Below the pieces are notes generated by a model. The model worked only from the letters and a program-made list of their open reading frames with translations, searched no databases and was not told the DNA's origin. A program made the position numbers and the translations under genes. A DNA stretch of 64,000 bases from an uncultured Muribaculaceae bacterium (GTDB lineage Bacteria; Bacteroidota; Bacteroidia; Bacteroidales; Muribaculaceae), in the NCBI GenBank assembly GCA_910578805.1, contig CAJTRS010000010.1, positions 1 through 64,000 of the forward strand. The letters are read 5' to 3'. Below are positions 50,938 to 60,441 of this stretch, one piece after another (positions within the stretch are counted from its first letter, which is position 1; every line of letters begins with the position of its first letter).

Positions 50938-52404
50938 TTATTCGAAAGCCCCCATTTTTAGGTAGTTGACCTCTTCCTGGGTGAGGTAGCGCCAACGGCC
51001 GCGAGGCAGGTTCTTCTTGGTCAGTCCTGCGAAATACACGCGGTCGAGTTTGGTTACATGATATCCGAGGCTCTCGAAGATGCGGCGCACGATGCGGTTG
51101 CGTCCGGAGTGTATCTCTATGCCGGCCTGGTTGCGGTCAGTGTCGGTGGCATAGCTTATGGCATCGGCGTGTATGGGGCCGTCGTCAAGCTCGATGCCGT
51201 CGGCGATGCGCTGCATGTCGTCCTCCGTTATGTCCTTGTCGGTCCATACGTGATATATCTTTTTCTTCACGAACTTGGGGTGTGTGAGTTTTGAGGCGAG
51301 GTCACCGTCGTTGGTGAGCAGAAGCACACCGGTGGTGTTGCGGTCCAGACGTCCCACAGGGTATATCCTCTCTTCACATGCGTTCTTTACCAGGTCCATG
51401 ACAGTGAGGCGTCCGTTGGGATCGTCGGAGGTGGTCACGCAGTCCTTTGGTTTGTTGAGGAGTATGTAGCATTTGCTTTCAAGTGTCACAACATTGCCGT
51501 TGTATTCCACGGTGTCGTTGTGGCTTATCTTGGTGCCGAGTTCGGTCACGGTCTCGCCGTTGACTTTCACAAGACCCTTTTCGATGTATTCGTCGGCTTC
51601 GCGGCGGGAGCATACTCCGGCGTTGGCCATGAACTTGTTAAGACGTATCTGTTCGTTGGGATCGGGTATGGTCTGCTCGTATTCGACACGTTTGGGGCGC
51701 GGCACGAAGCTCTTGCCTCCGTGGGGCATGCCGAATTCATTGTGGCGTGTCTGCGGACGGCGATTATTGTTGTTGAATCCTCCGCGCTGGCGGTTTCCGT
51801 AGCCACCCTGCCGGTTATTGCTGTAACCGCCTCCCTGACGATTGTTGTTATACCCCCCCTGCCGGTTGTTGGAGTATCCGTCCTGATTGTCGTTGTTATA
51901 ACCTCCCTGACGATTCTGGTTGTAGCCGTTTTGGCGGTTTCCGTAACCACCTTGCCGGTTGTTGTAGCCTCCGTTTGGGCGATTGTTGTTGTAACCACCC
52001 TGCCGGTTATTGTTGTATCCGTTCTGTCGGTTGTTATTGTAACCGCCTCCGTTTTGGTCGTTACGGCGGTATCCGCCCTGCCGGTAACCCTGCTGATAAT
52101 AGTTTTCGGCCGAAGTTTCCTGTTCTGACTGCTCGGAGTCGGAGTTTTCGCGGTTGTCGTAGCGGCGGCGTGGTGCATACTGGTCACGGGACTGATAACG
52201 GTTGTTGTAATATCCACCTTGACGTTCACGGTTGTTGTACTGTCGCGGTCCCTGGTAATAGTTGTATTCGCGGCGTTCGCCCGAATGTTCCGATGTCTGT
52301 GTGGGAGCGTCGGTCAACGATGCGGGTTGATAATTCGAACTTTCCGGGGCTGTACGGGTTTCGCCTATTCTCGGGCGTTTGCTCTTTTTTTCGTTGCTGT
52401 CCAT
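50938..52404 (-). CDS. Pseudouridine synthase (RluB/RsuA family) with long Asn/Gly-rich extension
   Basis: 488 residues. The first roughly 225 are low-complexity and dominated by GGYNNNRQ-type repeats (about 11 copies, roughly residues 115-225) with many Tyr, Arg and Gln. The conserved enzyme follows: an S4 RNA-binding domain (RLNKFMANAGVCSRREADEYIEKGLV) and the catalytic GRLDRNTTGVLLLTNDG, whose Asp attacks the uracil. RluB modifies 23S rRNA (family knowledge). The extension is like the arginine-glycine and asparagine-rich tails of RNA-binding proteins that form condensates. It is followed by asnS. Confidence 0.9.
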   Translation of the reverse strand: MDSNEKKSKRPRIGETRTAPESSNYQPASLTDAPTQTSEHSGERREYNYYQGPRQYNNRERQGGYYNNRYQSRDQYAPRRRYDNRENSDSEQSEQETSAENYYQQGYRQGGYRRNDQNGGGYNNNRQNGYNNNRQGGYNNNRPNGGYNNRQGGYGNRQNGYNQNRQGGYNNDNQDGYSNNRQGGYNNNRQGGGYSNNRQGGYGNRQRGGFNNNNRRPQTRHNEFGMPHGGKSFVPRPKRVEYEQTIPDPNEQIRLNKFMANAGVCSRREADEYIEKGLVKVNGETVTELGTKISHNDTVEYNGNVVTLESKCYILLNKPKDCVTTSDDPNGRLTVMDLVKNACEERIYPVGRLDRNTTGVLLLTNDGDLASKLTHPKFVKKKIYHVWTDKDITEDDMQRIADGIELDDGPIHADAISYATDTDRNQAGIEIHSGRNRIVRRIFESLGYHVTKLDRVYFAGLTKKNLPRGRWRYLTQEEVNYLKMGAFE

Positions 52405-52602
52405 GTCTTGTCGGTAATGGATTGAAATTGAAGTTTTTGTTGAAAAATGGAATGAATGAACGACTGCCTCTCGGCATGAAATATAGTAAAAAGTAAAAGT
52501 AGCGTAAAGAATGATGACTCTATGTGTCTGTTAGCCGAGTGCAAATTTAGTGTTAATTACTTATATAACAAATACCGCGTCTAAAGTTTTTGAAAAAAGT
52601 GC

Positions 52603-52610
52603 TATCTTTG
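52603..52610 (+). promoter_or_regulatory. -7 box TATCTTTG of purB
   Basis: TATCTTTG fits TAnnTTTG and lies 54 bases before the purB ATG at 52665. No convincing -33. The 52405-52664 gap is otherwise AT-rich with no recognised gene. Confidence 0.5.
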
Positions 52611-52664
52611 TGCCGAAAAATTTTATTATCAAAAAAATAAATATCCACATCTTCCATTATCATT

Positions 52665-54008
52665 ATGCAACTGAGTCCGCTTACCGCCGTGTCACCTATC
52701 GACGGACGTTATCGCCAGAAGTGCGAACGCCTGTCAGATTATTTTTCCGAATTCGCCCTCATACGTTATCGTGTGAAAGTGGAGGTGGAATACTTCATTG
52801 CCTTGTGTGAGTTGCCGCTTCCGCAGCTCGTTTCCGTAGAGCCTGATAAAGCTGTCGCTCTGCGTGCCATATATGAGGGGTTTTCTCAGGACGATGCCTT
52901 ACATATTAAAGAGATAGAATCGGTCACCAACCATGATGTGAAGGCTGTGGAATACTTCCTTAAGGAGCGGTTTGACGCCATGGGGCTCGGTGCTTATAAG
53001 GAATTCATACATTTCGGTCTGACGTCGCAGGACATCAACAATACATCGGTGCCGATGTCGGTGCGCGAAGCTATACACGAGGTATATATGCCTGCGCTTA
53101 CCGAATTGGTGGAGAAACTCGAATCTCTGGCTGCCGAATGGCACGATGTGCCCATGCTTGCCAAAACTCACGGTCAGCCTGCGTCGCCCACGCGTCTGGG
53201 AAAGGAATTGAATGTGTTTACCTATCGTCTGCGTACTCAGATGAATGCGCTTGCACAAGTGCCTGTCAGCGGTAAGTTTGGCGGTGCAACCGGTAATTTC
53301 AACGCTCATCATGCGGCCTATCCCTCCATTGACTGGTCGGATTTCGCCGCACGGTTCCTGAGTCGGAGTCTCGGCATAGAGCGTGAGGAATTCACCACCC
53401 AGATATCCAATTATGACAATCTGGCGGCAGTGTTCGATGCCCTTCGGCGCATCAATACCATACTCATCGACCTCGACCGTGACATATGGCAATACATCTC
53501 CATGGACTACTTCAAGCAGCGTATCAAGGCCGGTGAGGTGGGTTCGTCGGCCATGCCACATAAAGTCAACCCTATAGACTTCGAAAACTCCGAGGGTAAT
53601 CTGGGTGTGGCCAACGCCATACTCGGGCATCTTTCGGCCAAGCTTCCCATCTCGCGCCTGCAACGAGACCTTACCGACTCCACGGTGTTGCGCAATGTGG
53701 GTGTGCCTATGGGCCACATCATGATAGCCATAGCGAGCACGCTTAAAGGTCTTGGCAAACTGATACTCAATGAGAAGGCCATAAGTGCCGATCTGGACCG
53801 CATGTGGAATGTGGTGGCCGAAGGTATTCAGACCATTTTGCGCCGTGAGGGATATCCCAACCCTTACGAGACTCTTAAGCAGCTTACCCGCACCAATGCT
53901 ACCGTGACGGCCGAGAGCATATCCGAGTTTATCGACACTCTTGCGGTGAGCGACGCTGTCAAGGACGAGCTCCATGCCCTCACCCCCGGCACTTACACCG
54001 GCGTGTGA
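52665..54008 (+). CDS. purB: Adenylosuccinate lyase
   Basis: 447 residues. The start MQLSPLTAVSPIDGRYRQKCERLSDYFSE and the signature SSAMPHKVNPIDFENSEGN (fumarase/aspartase superfamily loop with the catalytic Ser) identify it, with the general-base histidine in KTHGQPASPTRLG. It acts twice in purine synthesis, cleaving SAICAR and adenylosuccinate. The product of PurC (47839-48792) is its first substrate. A terminator follows at 54043. Confidence 0.96.
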   Translation: MQLSPLTAVSPIDGRYRQKCERLSDYFSEFALIRYRVKVEVEYFIALCELPLPQLVSVEPDKAVALRAIYEGFSQDDALHIKEIESVTNHDVKAVEYFLKERFDAMGLGAYKEFIHFGLTSQDINNTSVPMSVREAIHEVYMPALTELVEKLESLAAEWHDVPMLAKTHGQPASPTRLGKELNVFTYRLRTQMNALAQVPVSGKFGGATGNFNAHHAAYPSIDWSDFAARFLSRSLGIEREEFTTQISNYDNLAAVFDALRRINTILIDLDRDIWQYISMDYFKQRIKAGEVGSSAMPHKVNPIDFENSEGNLGVANAILGHLSAKLPISRLQRDLTDSTVLRNVGVPMGHIMIAIASTLKGLGKLILNEKAISADLDRMWNVVAEGIQTILRREGYPNPYETLKQLTRTNATVTAESISEFIDTLAVSDAVKDELHALTPGTYTGV

Positions 54009-54042
54009 TTATCACTCCACAAAAGCTGAGATAAAATCATAC

Positions 54043-54072
54043 AAAAAGGATTGCCTGCAGGCAATCCTTTTT
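54043..54072 (+). terminator. Terminator of purB
   Basis: AAAAAGGATTGCCTG (54043-54057) pairs without a gap with CAGGCAATCCTTTTT (54058-54072); the ends are A- and T-rich, so it can act in both directions. 34 bases after the purB stop. Confidence 0.85.
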
Positions 54073-54321
54073 GTGTTCCTGATCTTCATAAGAAATGATC
54101 ATACTGAAAAGGTTGTTGTAGGATTATTTAATTGGAATGAGCTGTTTTGTTGCCCGTGATGCCGCTAATTTTGCGAGTGAAAGCTGCATTGGTTTTCCGC
54201 GTAATCTCTAAATTCATTCAGATATGTCATTCATCATCGGTGTTTTATGCTTTTTATGTTGGCTCGGACAGGGTCTCAATAATGGTGCCGACATCAAGTA
54301 ATTGATAAATAAGATAGTTTT

Positions 54322-54495
54322 ATGGTTGGTATAATTCTGTGGGCGATATTGATAATCTTTATTGTCATTTGCGCATGCCCGGGGTTCATAACCGCGCTGA
54401 TTGTCAACTCCGCGATAGTGTTGGGTGTGTATGGGCTTATCGTGTGGGTTATTCAAAAAATCAAAAAAAATAAACGACAGAAGTCCATCGGTTGA
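54322..54495 (+). CDS. Small membrane protein, possibly frame-shifted
   Basis: 57 residues: MVGIILWAILIIFIVICACP and TALIVNSAIVLGVYGLIVWV form two transmembrane helices, then a basic tail KIKKNKRQKSIG. An A-rich run at about 54464-54475 precedes the stop; one base fewer there would lead into another frame reading DRSPSVDLDDYDIDELKDRL before TAA, a plausible coding tail that would give a 71-residue protein. No family is recognised. No promoter was identified, and the gene lies in a gap between purB and tRNA-Arg. Confidence 0.45.
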   Translation: MVGIILWAILIIFIVICACPGFITALIVNSAIVLGVYGLIVWVIQKIKKNKRQKSIG

Positions 54496-54650
54496 TTTAG
54501 ATGATTACGATATCGATGAGCTGAAAGATCGGCTTTAAAATAATATATATGTGATGATTTAGCCACTATTCACGATGATTCAGGTGATATGTCGTAATTC
54601 GGTTATATTCATGTTGGGGTGGGCATCATACCGATGGTTGCGGATACACA

Positions 54651-54678
54651 AAAAGGGCCACTCGAAAGTGACCCTTTT
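54651..54678 (-). terminator. Terminator downstream of tRNA-Arg
   Basis: AAAAGGGCCACT (54651-54662) pairs with AGTGACCCTTTT (54667-54678) with one mismatch; on the minus strand the stem is followed by TTTGTGT, two bases after the tRNA end. Confidence 0.75.
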
Positions 54679-54679
54679 G

Positions 54680-54753
54680 TGATCCGGACGGGATTCGAAC
54701 CCATGACCGTCTGCTTAGAAGGCAGATGCTCTATCCAGCTGAGCTACCGGACC
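54680..54753 (-). tRNA. tRNA-Arg (anticodon TCT)
   Basis: On the minus strand GGTCCGG-TA-GCTC-AGCTGGATA-GAGC forms the acceptor strand and D-arm, the anticodon stem-loop reads CTGCCTTCTAAGCAG with anticodon TCT, and the T-arm contains GGTTCGAATCC. The acceptor closes with CCGGATC (one G-U pair) and discriminator A at 54680. CCA is not encoded. The 74-base length is normal. Confidence 0.95.
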
Positions 54754-54770
54754 GTGGTGTTTTGGTGGTG

Positions 54771-54802
54771 CAAAGGTAGTGTTTTTTGCCGATATGCACA
54801 AA
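54771..54802 (-). promoter_or_regulatory. Promoter of tRNA-Arg
   Basis: Minus-strand TTTG (54802-54799), 20-base spacer, TACCTTTG (54778-54771), an exact match to the Bacteroidetes consensus. The start is near 54764, 11 bases before the tRNA. Confidence 0.75.
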
Positions 54803-54807
54803 CTCCA

Positions 54808-55692
54808 TTACTGAAGAGTGTCCAGAACGGCGCGTATTTTTTCGTAAGTGGTGATGCGAGTGGGGACTAACGGCAGTCGTAATTCGTTTTCTATGAATCC
54901 CATGGCGTGCAACAGACATTTTACTCCGGCAGGATTGCCATCGACGAATAGCAGTCCGAAAAGATCGTTGAAACGATGGTGTATGGTGCGGGCGGCTGCA
55001 TAGTCGCCCGCTAATGCCAGACGTACCATTCGTGAAAATTCTCGCGGAAATGCGTTGCCGATTACGGATATCACACCTACGGCTCCGAGTGTGATGAGAG
55101 GGAATGTCACAGCGTCGTCTCCAGATATGACCATGAAGTCTTCGTTTTTGTGCTTGATTATCTCATCGACCTGCACCATGTTGCCTGATGCTTCTTTTAT
55201 ACCCACTATGTTGGTGAAGTCGGCTGCAAGACGCAGTGTGGTCTCGGCTGTCATGTTCACACCGGTGCGTCCGGGGACGTTGTAAAGGATTACCGGCAGG
55301 GGTGATGCCTTGGCTATGGCGGCATAGTGGCAGTAAATGCCTTCCTGTGATGGTTTGTTGTAGTAGGGCACTACCGACAGTATGGCTGAGAACGGAGTGA
55401 GGTCGCTTTCGGTTAGTTCGCGCACTACGGCCGCGGTGTTGAATCCTCCGCAGCCGAGCACCAGCGGCACTCGTCCGGCCACTCGTTCTACGACGAAGCG
55501 TTTGACTTGTTCGCGTTCGTCCGGGTCAAGTGTGGGGGCTTCCGATGTGGTGCCGAGTACCACAAGGTAATCCACACCGCTTTTTATCTGATGGTCAAGC
55601 AGTCGTGCGAAAGCGTCAAAATCTATGGTTTTATCGGATTTGAAGGGGGTGATGAGAGCCACTCCCATTCCGGTGAGGTTTATATTGGCCAT
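54808..55692 (-). CDS. dapA: 4-hydroxy-tetrahydrodipicolinate synthase
   Basis: 294 residues from the ATG at 55692 (MANINLTGMGVALITPFK); a longer frame to 55743 has no family support. The Schiff-base lysine is in VGIKEASGN, the catalytic tyrosine in VILYNVPGRTG, and the substrate loop in LGTTSEAPTLD. It condenses pyruvate and aspartate semialdehyde in lysine/diaminopimelate synthesis. The coding end lies 6 bases from the tRNA promoter region. Confidence 0.95.
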   Translation of the reverse strand: MANINLTGMGVALITPFKSDKTIDFDAFARLLDHQIKSGVDYLVVLGTTSEAPTLDPDEREQVKRFVVERVAGRVPLVLGCGGFNTAAVVRELTESDLTPFSAILSVVPYYNKPSQEGIYCHYAAIAKASPLPVILYNVPGRTGVNMTAETTLRLAADFTNIVGIKEASGNMVQVDEIIKHKNEDFMVISGDDAVTFPLITLGAVGVISVIGNAFPREFSRMVRLALAGDYAAARTIHHRFNDLFGLLFVDGNPAGVKCLLHAMGFIENELRLPLVPTRITTYEKIRAVLDTLQ

Positions 55693-55868
55693 ACGTGGTT
55701 TTCTTTGTGTTACAAAATTAGAAATAATCATTTTTTCGACCAAAAATTTTCATTTTTTTACGATGGCAGTCCGTGGGTAAGTCGCTTTTTTAAACCTTTG
55801 GGTTGCTGTGAGTGTTCAATATGGTAGTGATTTCGTAAAAATTCTTTAACTCTTAAAATTGTTATATT

Positions 55869-56168
55869 ATGGAAGATTTTGATAATATCATCGCTCAGAA
55901 CAAACCTACTTTGGTTGATTTTTTTGCCACCTGGTGTGGTCCGTGCCAGCGTCAGGGTCCTATTCTTGACGAGGTCAAGGCGCAGGTTGGCGAATCTGCC
56001 AATATAGTAAAGATAGATGTGGATAAAAACAAACGTCTGGCTGCCCAATATAATGTGAGGTCAGTGCCTACGCTCATAGTGTTTGTCGCAGGCGAGGCTG
56101 TGTGGCGTGACTCAGGACTCCACACCAAAGATCAGATAGTTGCCAAATTGCGTGAGTTTCAGAAATGA
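55869..56168 (+). CDS. trxA: Thioredoxin
   Basis: 99 residues, slightly shorter than E. coli Trx. The active site is FFATWCGPCQRQGP, and the cis-Pro loop is VRSVPTLIVF. There is no signal peptide, so it is a cytosolic disulfide reductase. It is transcribed alone, with a very strong terminator 26 bases after the stop. Confidence 0.95.
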   Translation: MEDFDNIIAQNKPTLVDFFATWCGPCQRQGPILDEVKAQVGESANIVKIDVDKNKRLAAQYNVRSVPTLIVFVAGEAVWRDSGLHTKDQIVAKLREFQK

Positions 56169-56194
56169 GGCACCGCATGTGGATCAGGATATTT

Positions 56195-56240
56195 AAATAA
56201 ACAGGACACACCCGGCTTGCCGGGTGTGTCCTGTTTATTT
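56195..56240. terminator. Strong bidirectional terminator between trxA and the antiporter gene
   Basis: A perfect 21-bp stem: 56195-56215 pairs with 56220-56240 around the loop CTTG, flanked by A and T stretches. It serves both convergent genes. Confidence 0.9.
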
Positions 56241-56260
56241 GCTAAGCTGCATCGAGCAGT

Positions 56261-57919
56261 TTACATGAAGCACAGTATGAGGCCTTGTGCGGCTACCACG
56301 CGTAAGAACATGGTGAGAGGATATACGGTGGAGTAGGCCACGGCCGGAGCGTCGCTGCCGGTCGATCCGTTGGCGTAAGCCAAGGCCGGCGGATCGGTGT
56401 ATCCGCCCGAAAATAGACCCATGATGGACAGGAAGTTGATTTTATATACCCCACGGGCTATGCAGCCTACGATAACCAAGGGAACGAAAGTGATTATGAA
56501 GCCCCATATCACCCACCACATGCCTGTGCTGTTGAACACTGTTTCGGCAAAGCCGGCGCCTGACGATATGCCCACCGATGCAAGGAAGAGGCATATGCCA
56601 AGTTCGCGCATAAGCAGTGATGCTGACGATGATGTGTAGGTTACGAGTTTGAATTTGTAGCCGAAGCGGCTTAGGAGTATGGCCACCACGAGCGGGCCGC
56701 CGGCCAATCCGAGTTTCATTCCGAATCCGACGTTGATGGAGCCAAGTATGATACCGAACATTATGCCTACGAATATGGTGATCATGTTGGGTTCGTTGAG
56801 GCGCTTCATGGAGTTGCCCAGGCGGTTGGCCAGGCGGTCGATGTCGTTGAGGTCGCCCACTACTGTGAGGCGGTCGCCCATCTGCAGACGCAAGTTGGGC
56901 GATGCGAGCAGATCTACTCCGGCGCGGTTAACGCGTGTGGCATTGAGCTGATAGGCGGAGTGGAGTCGTAGCGATCCGAGAGCCACGCCGTTGTATTGGC
57001 TTTTGGTGATAAGAATACGGCGCGATACGACCTGACTTGGTGTCACATCTTCCCAGTCGATATTTATTTCCGGACCGATCACAGCCTCAAACCGGTTGAC
57101 GTCTGTTGCCGATATGACAACCAGCAGTTTGTCACCCGTGCGTACCTGTGTGGCCGAAGTCGGTATTATTATATTGTTATCCTGGTCCATAAGACGGGAT
57201 ATCACAAAGTCGCATTGTATGATGTCATGGAGCTCGCGGATTGATTTTCCGCTGATAAGCTGGTTGGTCACTTCCACAGATACGATGTTGGGCTTCTGAC
57301 GGGAATTTTCTGTTTCCTCTTCTATGGCTTTTATCTCATTCTTGGTGTTGATGCGGAACAGGGCTTTAATCAGGAACATGGCGCCGATAATGCCGCAGAC
57401 TCCCAACGGATAGGCTGCTGCATAACCCATTGACATGGTATTTATGGCGTTGGGGTCGGTGGCGGTCTGCTGGGCTGCTGCAAGGCCTGGGGTGTTGGTT
57501 ACGGCACCCGACATCACGCCTACGAGAGCGTCCATCGATGTGTTGCCGTCAATATAGAATATGGCGAGGACTATGGCCACGTTGAGCGCAATGCCGAGCA
57601 CGGCGAGACCGTTGAGCCGCATTCCCCCCTTCTTGAACGAGGAGAAGAAACCTGGCCCCACCTGAATGCCGATGGAGAAGATGAAGAGAATCAGGCCGAA
57701 CTCTCTGACGAATTTTAGTACTTCGGCATCGACTGTATAGCCGAAATGTCCCATTAAAATGCCCACGAAGAGCACAAATGTGACACCTAATGATATCCCT
57801 GCGATTTTAAGCTTGCCTAAATATACTCCCACCGCTATCACAAAAGAATAGAGTATGAGGGTGCTGGCAAGCGATACATTACCGGGACTGAGAAGACTGG
57901 TGAACCATGAAAAATCCAT
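56261..57919 (-). CDS. YidE/YbjL/AspT-type transporter with two TrkA-C domains
   Basis: 552 residues. Two five- to six-helix membrane halves, each of the AspT/YidE duplication type (IFSIGIQVGPGFFSSFKKGG, LFLASVGISSGAGFAETVF), flank a central cytosolic part with two RCK_C/TrkA-C domains (IVSVEVTNQLISGKSIREL and VTPSQVVSRRILITKSQYNG). The family comprises aspartate:alanine and related anion antiporters; the substrate is not known. It is convergent with trxA and divergent from tamL. Confidence 0.88.
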   Translation of the reverse strand: MDFSWFTSLLSPGNVSLASTLILYSFVIAVGVYLGKLKIAGISLGVTFVLFVGILMGHFGYTVDAEVLKFVREFGLILFIFSIGIQVGPGFFSSFKKGGMRLNGLAVLGIALNVAIVLAIFYIDGNTSMDALVGVMSGAVTNTPGLAAAQQTATDPNAINTMSMGYAAAYPLGVCGIIGAMFLIKALFRINTKNEIKAIEEETENSRQKPNIVSVEVTNQLISGKSIRELHDIIQCDFVISRLMDQDNNIIIPTSATQVRTGDKLLVVISATDVNRFEAVIGPEINIDWEDVTPSQVVSRRILITKSQYNGVALGSLRLHSAYQLNATRVNRAGVDLLASPNLRLQMGDRLTVVGDLNDIDRLANRLGNSMKRLNEPNMITIFVGIMFGIILGSINVGFGMKLGLAGGPLVVAILLSRFGYKFKLVTYTSSSASLLMRELGICLFLASVGISSGAGFAETVFNSTGMWWVIWGFIITFVPLVIVGCIARGVYKINFLSIMGLFSGGYTDPPALAYANGSTGSDAPAVAYSTVYPLTMFLRVVAAQGLILCFM

Positions 57920-58090
57920 AGAAATGCGTGTTGTGGTGTAATGTATTGATATTTAATGAAATGTGCTGCTTTTGCTGATTGCAGGTGCAAAGTTACGGCT
58001 TTTTTTGAATACGACCTTGCGTGGGCGCTGTTTTTTTTGCCTGCATGGCTTTTATAATTGCGTCGGGCGAGCTAACTTTGCATATTGTAT

Positions 58091-60430
58091 ATGAAACGAA
58101 CGCTTTGTTTTCCGGCCGTGGTGTTTGTGCTCGCCCTGCTTTACGGGTGTAGTGCCACCCGCCATGTGCCCGACGGGAGCTATCTGCTCGATAAGGTGAG
58201 CATAGTGGTTGATGATACGGTGGGGGTGAAGCAATCCGATTTGCAGAACTATCTTCGTCAGGTGCCAAATCACAAGGTGCTCGGTTTCGCCAAATTGCAG
58301 TTGGGCATGTACAACCTGTCAGGCAAGGATTCTTCGCGTTGGTACAACAGGTGGGTGCGCAGGCTGGGAAAGCCTCCTGTGATATTCGATCCCGACCTTA
58401 CCGATGCCTCTCGGCGTCAGCTCGTGCAGGCCATGGTCAACAAGGGGTATATGGGTGCCGATGTGGAGGTGGACACGGTGTCGCGTCATGAAAAGAAGAT
58501 GGAAGTGCGTTACATAGTGCATGCGGGCAGCCCTCACCGCATATCATCGGTGTCTTACGACATACCGGATTCGTCGGTGGCGTCGGTGGTGCTTCGCGAT
58601 TCCATGATGTTCACGCTGCGCCCCGGTGACAAACTTGACCGTAATGCTCTTGACGATGAGCGGACTCTTATAACAAATCGCCTGCGTGACAACGGTTACT
58701 ATGCTTTCAGTAAAGAGTATATAAATTTTATTGCCGACACGGCCGATAACTCTCTTGACGTGGGACTGACTCTTGTGATACGTCCGCCGCACAAAGCGCT
58801 TTCGACAGATACGCTTCCGGGCGGTCCGGCTCTTCATTCGCGTTATGTGATAAACAGGGTGGTTTTTGTGCTTGGCATGAAGACCGATCCTGACTCGCTC
58901 AGAAACCTTCCGGAGGGCAGTGTGGAGGATTATCGTGACATAACCGTGATCTATGGCGATGGTGACCGCTATCTGCGGCCGTCGGCTCTCGAGGAGAAGT
59001 GTTATCTTGTGCCAGGGCATAATTACAGCACTTATGCGGTGGACCGCACTTACGAGGCGCTTTCGCAGCTCGGTATCCTGAAGAGCATAAACATACAGAT
59101 GCGTCCGCTTCCGGCAGTTGACGGCGTGAGGCGCTTAGATGCGTATATATATCTTACCAGAAACAAGAAGCAAGGGGTTACGCTTGAACTTGAAGGAACG
59201 AACTCTGAGGGTGATTTCGGGTTCGGCCTCGGAATGGAATACCGTTACCGTAATCTCGGTCACCGGTCCAATCTGCTTACCGGTAAACTTCGAGTCAATT
59301 ACGAGAGTCTTTCGGGCAATCTGTCAAATCTGATCAATGACCGATACACCGAGTATGCGGCCGAGGCCGGCATTACGTTTCCGAAGTTTATGTTTCCGTT
59401 TATATCCAAGGCCTACAGGCTGCGCAGCAAGGCAAGTACGGAGCTGTCGGCATCGTTCAATTATCAGCAGCGTCCCGAATATACACGTATCATAGCCGGT
59501 GCGGCGTGGAAATACCGGTGGTCCACGCGCGACAACCGCCGCCGCAGCACGTTTGATCTGTTAGATGTGAATTATGTATATCTTCCCGAGAGTACCATTG
59601 ATTTCATAAACCAGATAGCACCTTCCAATCCTCTGTTGCGTTATAGCTACGAAGATCACTTCATAATGCGTATCGGTTACACATATTACCGTACTAACCG
59701 TCACATACCCGGCACGCAGCTGAGAAAGTATTCCATTCAGCCGTCGGTTTACACCATGCGCTTTTCTGTGGAGACCGCCGGCAATCTGCTGTATGCCATA
59801 TCATCTCTCTCAGGCCAGCATCGCAACAACGGCACATATACTATATTCGGCATACAGTATTCGCAGTATGCCAAGACCGAATTCGACTATTCATATACCC
59901 GAAACCTGTCCACCCGTCACTCCTTTGCGTTTCATGCGGGATTGGGGTTGGGAGTACCCTACGGTAATTCGCGGGTGTTGCCGTTTGAGAAGCGGTTCTA
60001 TGCCGGCGGAGCCAACGGAGTGCGCGGGTGGGGTGTGCGTACTCTCGGCCCCGGAGCTTTCGATTCGCGCAATTCGGTGACGGATTTCATCAACCAGTGC
60101 GGAGACATACGTCTCGACCTGTCGGCCGAATACCGCGCCAAATTGTTCTGGGTATTCGAAGGCGCGTTTTTCATCGATGCCGGCAATGTGTGGACTATTC
60201 ACAATTATGAAAACCAGCGAGGTGGCATGTTTCGTTTCGATACGTTCTGGAAGCAGATCGCGTTGGCTTACGGTGTGGGTCTGAGGCTGGATTTCTCATA
60301 TTTCCTGTTGAGGTTCGATCTCGGATTCAAAGCCCACAATCCTGCCGTAAACCAGGAGAGATGGCCTATAATCCACCCGCGGTGGAAGCGCGACGCCACA
60401 TTTCATTTCGCTGTCGGATATCCATTTTAA
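58091..60430 (+). CDS. tamL: Translocation and assembly module lipoprotein TamL (BamA/TamA-like)
   Basis: 779 residues from the ATG at 58091. The lipobox ALLYGC (Cys about 20) shows it is a lipoprotein, the feature that separates TamL of Bacteroidetes from TamA. POTRA-like domains follow (GYMGADVEVDTVSRHEKK, RDNGYYAFSKEYINF) and a 16-strand Omp85 barrel. The barrel contains the family V-R-G-W motif in GANGVRGWGVRTLGPGAF and ends in FAVGYPF with the C-terminal aromatic residue. It assembles outer-membrane proteins. The partner TamB is not in this window. The next gene starts 11 bases after its stop codon. Confidence 0.88.
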   Translation: MKRTLCFPAVVFVLALLYGCSATRHVPDGSYLLDKVSIVVDDTVGVKQSDLQNYLRQVPNHKVLGFAKLQLGMYNLSGKDSSRWYNRWVRRLGKPPVIFDPDLTDASRRQLVQAMVNKGYMGADVEVDTVSRHEKKMEVRYIVHAGSPHRISSVSYDIPDSSVASVVLRDSMMFTLRPGDKLDRNALDDERTLITNRLRDNGYYAFSKEYINFIADTADNSLDVGLTLVIRPPHKALSTDTLPGGPALHSRYVINRVVFVLGMKTDPDSLRNLPEGSVEDYRDITVIYGDGDRYLRPSALEEKCYLVPGHNYSTYAVDRTYEALSQLGILKSINIQMRPLPAVDGVRRLDAYIYLTRNKKQGVTLELEGTNSEGDFGFGLGMEYRYRNLGHRSNLLTGKLRVNYESLSGNLSNLINDRYTEYAAEAGITFPKFMFPFISKAYRLRSKASTELSASFNYQQRPEYTRIIAGAAWKYRWSTRDNRRRSTFDLLDVNYVYLPESTIDFINQIAPSNPLLRYSYEDHFIMRIGYTYYRTNRHIPGTQLRKYSIQPSVYTMRFSVETAGNLLYAISSLSGQHRNNGTYTIFGIQYSQYAKTEFDYSYTRNLSTRHSFAFHAGLGLGVPYGNSRVLPFEKRFYAGGANGVRGWGVRTLGPGAFDSRNSVTDFINQCGDIRLDLSAEYRAKLFWVFEGAFFIDAGNVWTIHNYENQRGGMFRFDTFWKQIALAYGVGLRLDFSYFLLRFDLGFKAHNPAVNQERWPIIHPRWKRDATFHFAVGYPF

Positions 60431-60441
60431 ATTTCTTTGCC

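Noticed and set aside
52899..53975. 358-codon minus-strand frame within purB
   Set aside because: Shadow of purB, which has all family signatures; the antisense protein has no recognisable domain and is rich in His and Gly.
54224..54301. 25-codon frame MSFIIGVLCFLCWLGQ before the small membrane gene
   Set aside because: Too short and without promoter or homology evidence; noted only because it precedes another small membrane ORF.
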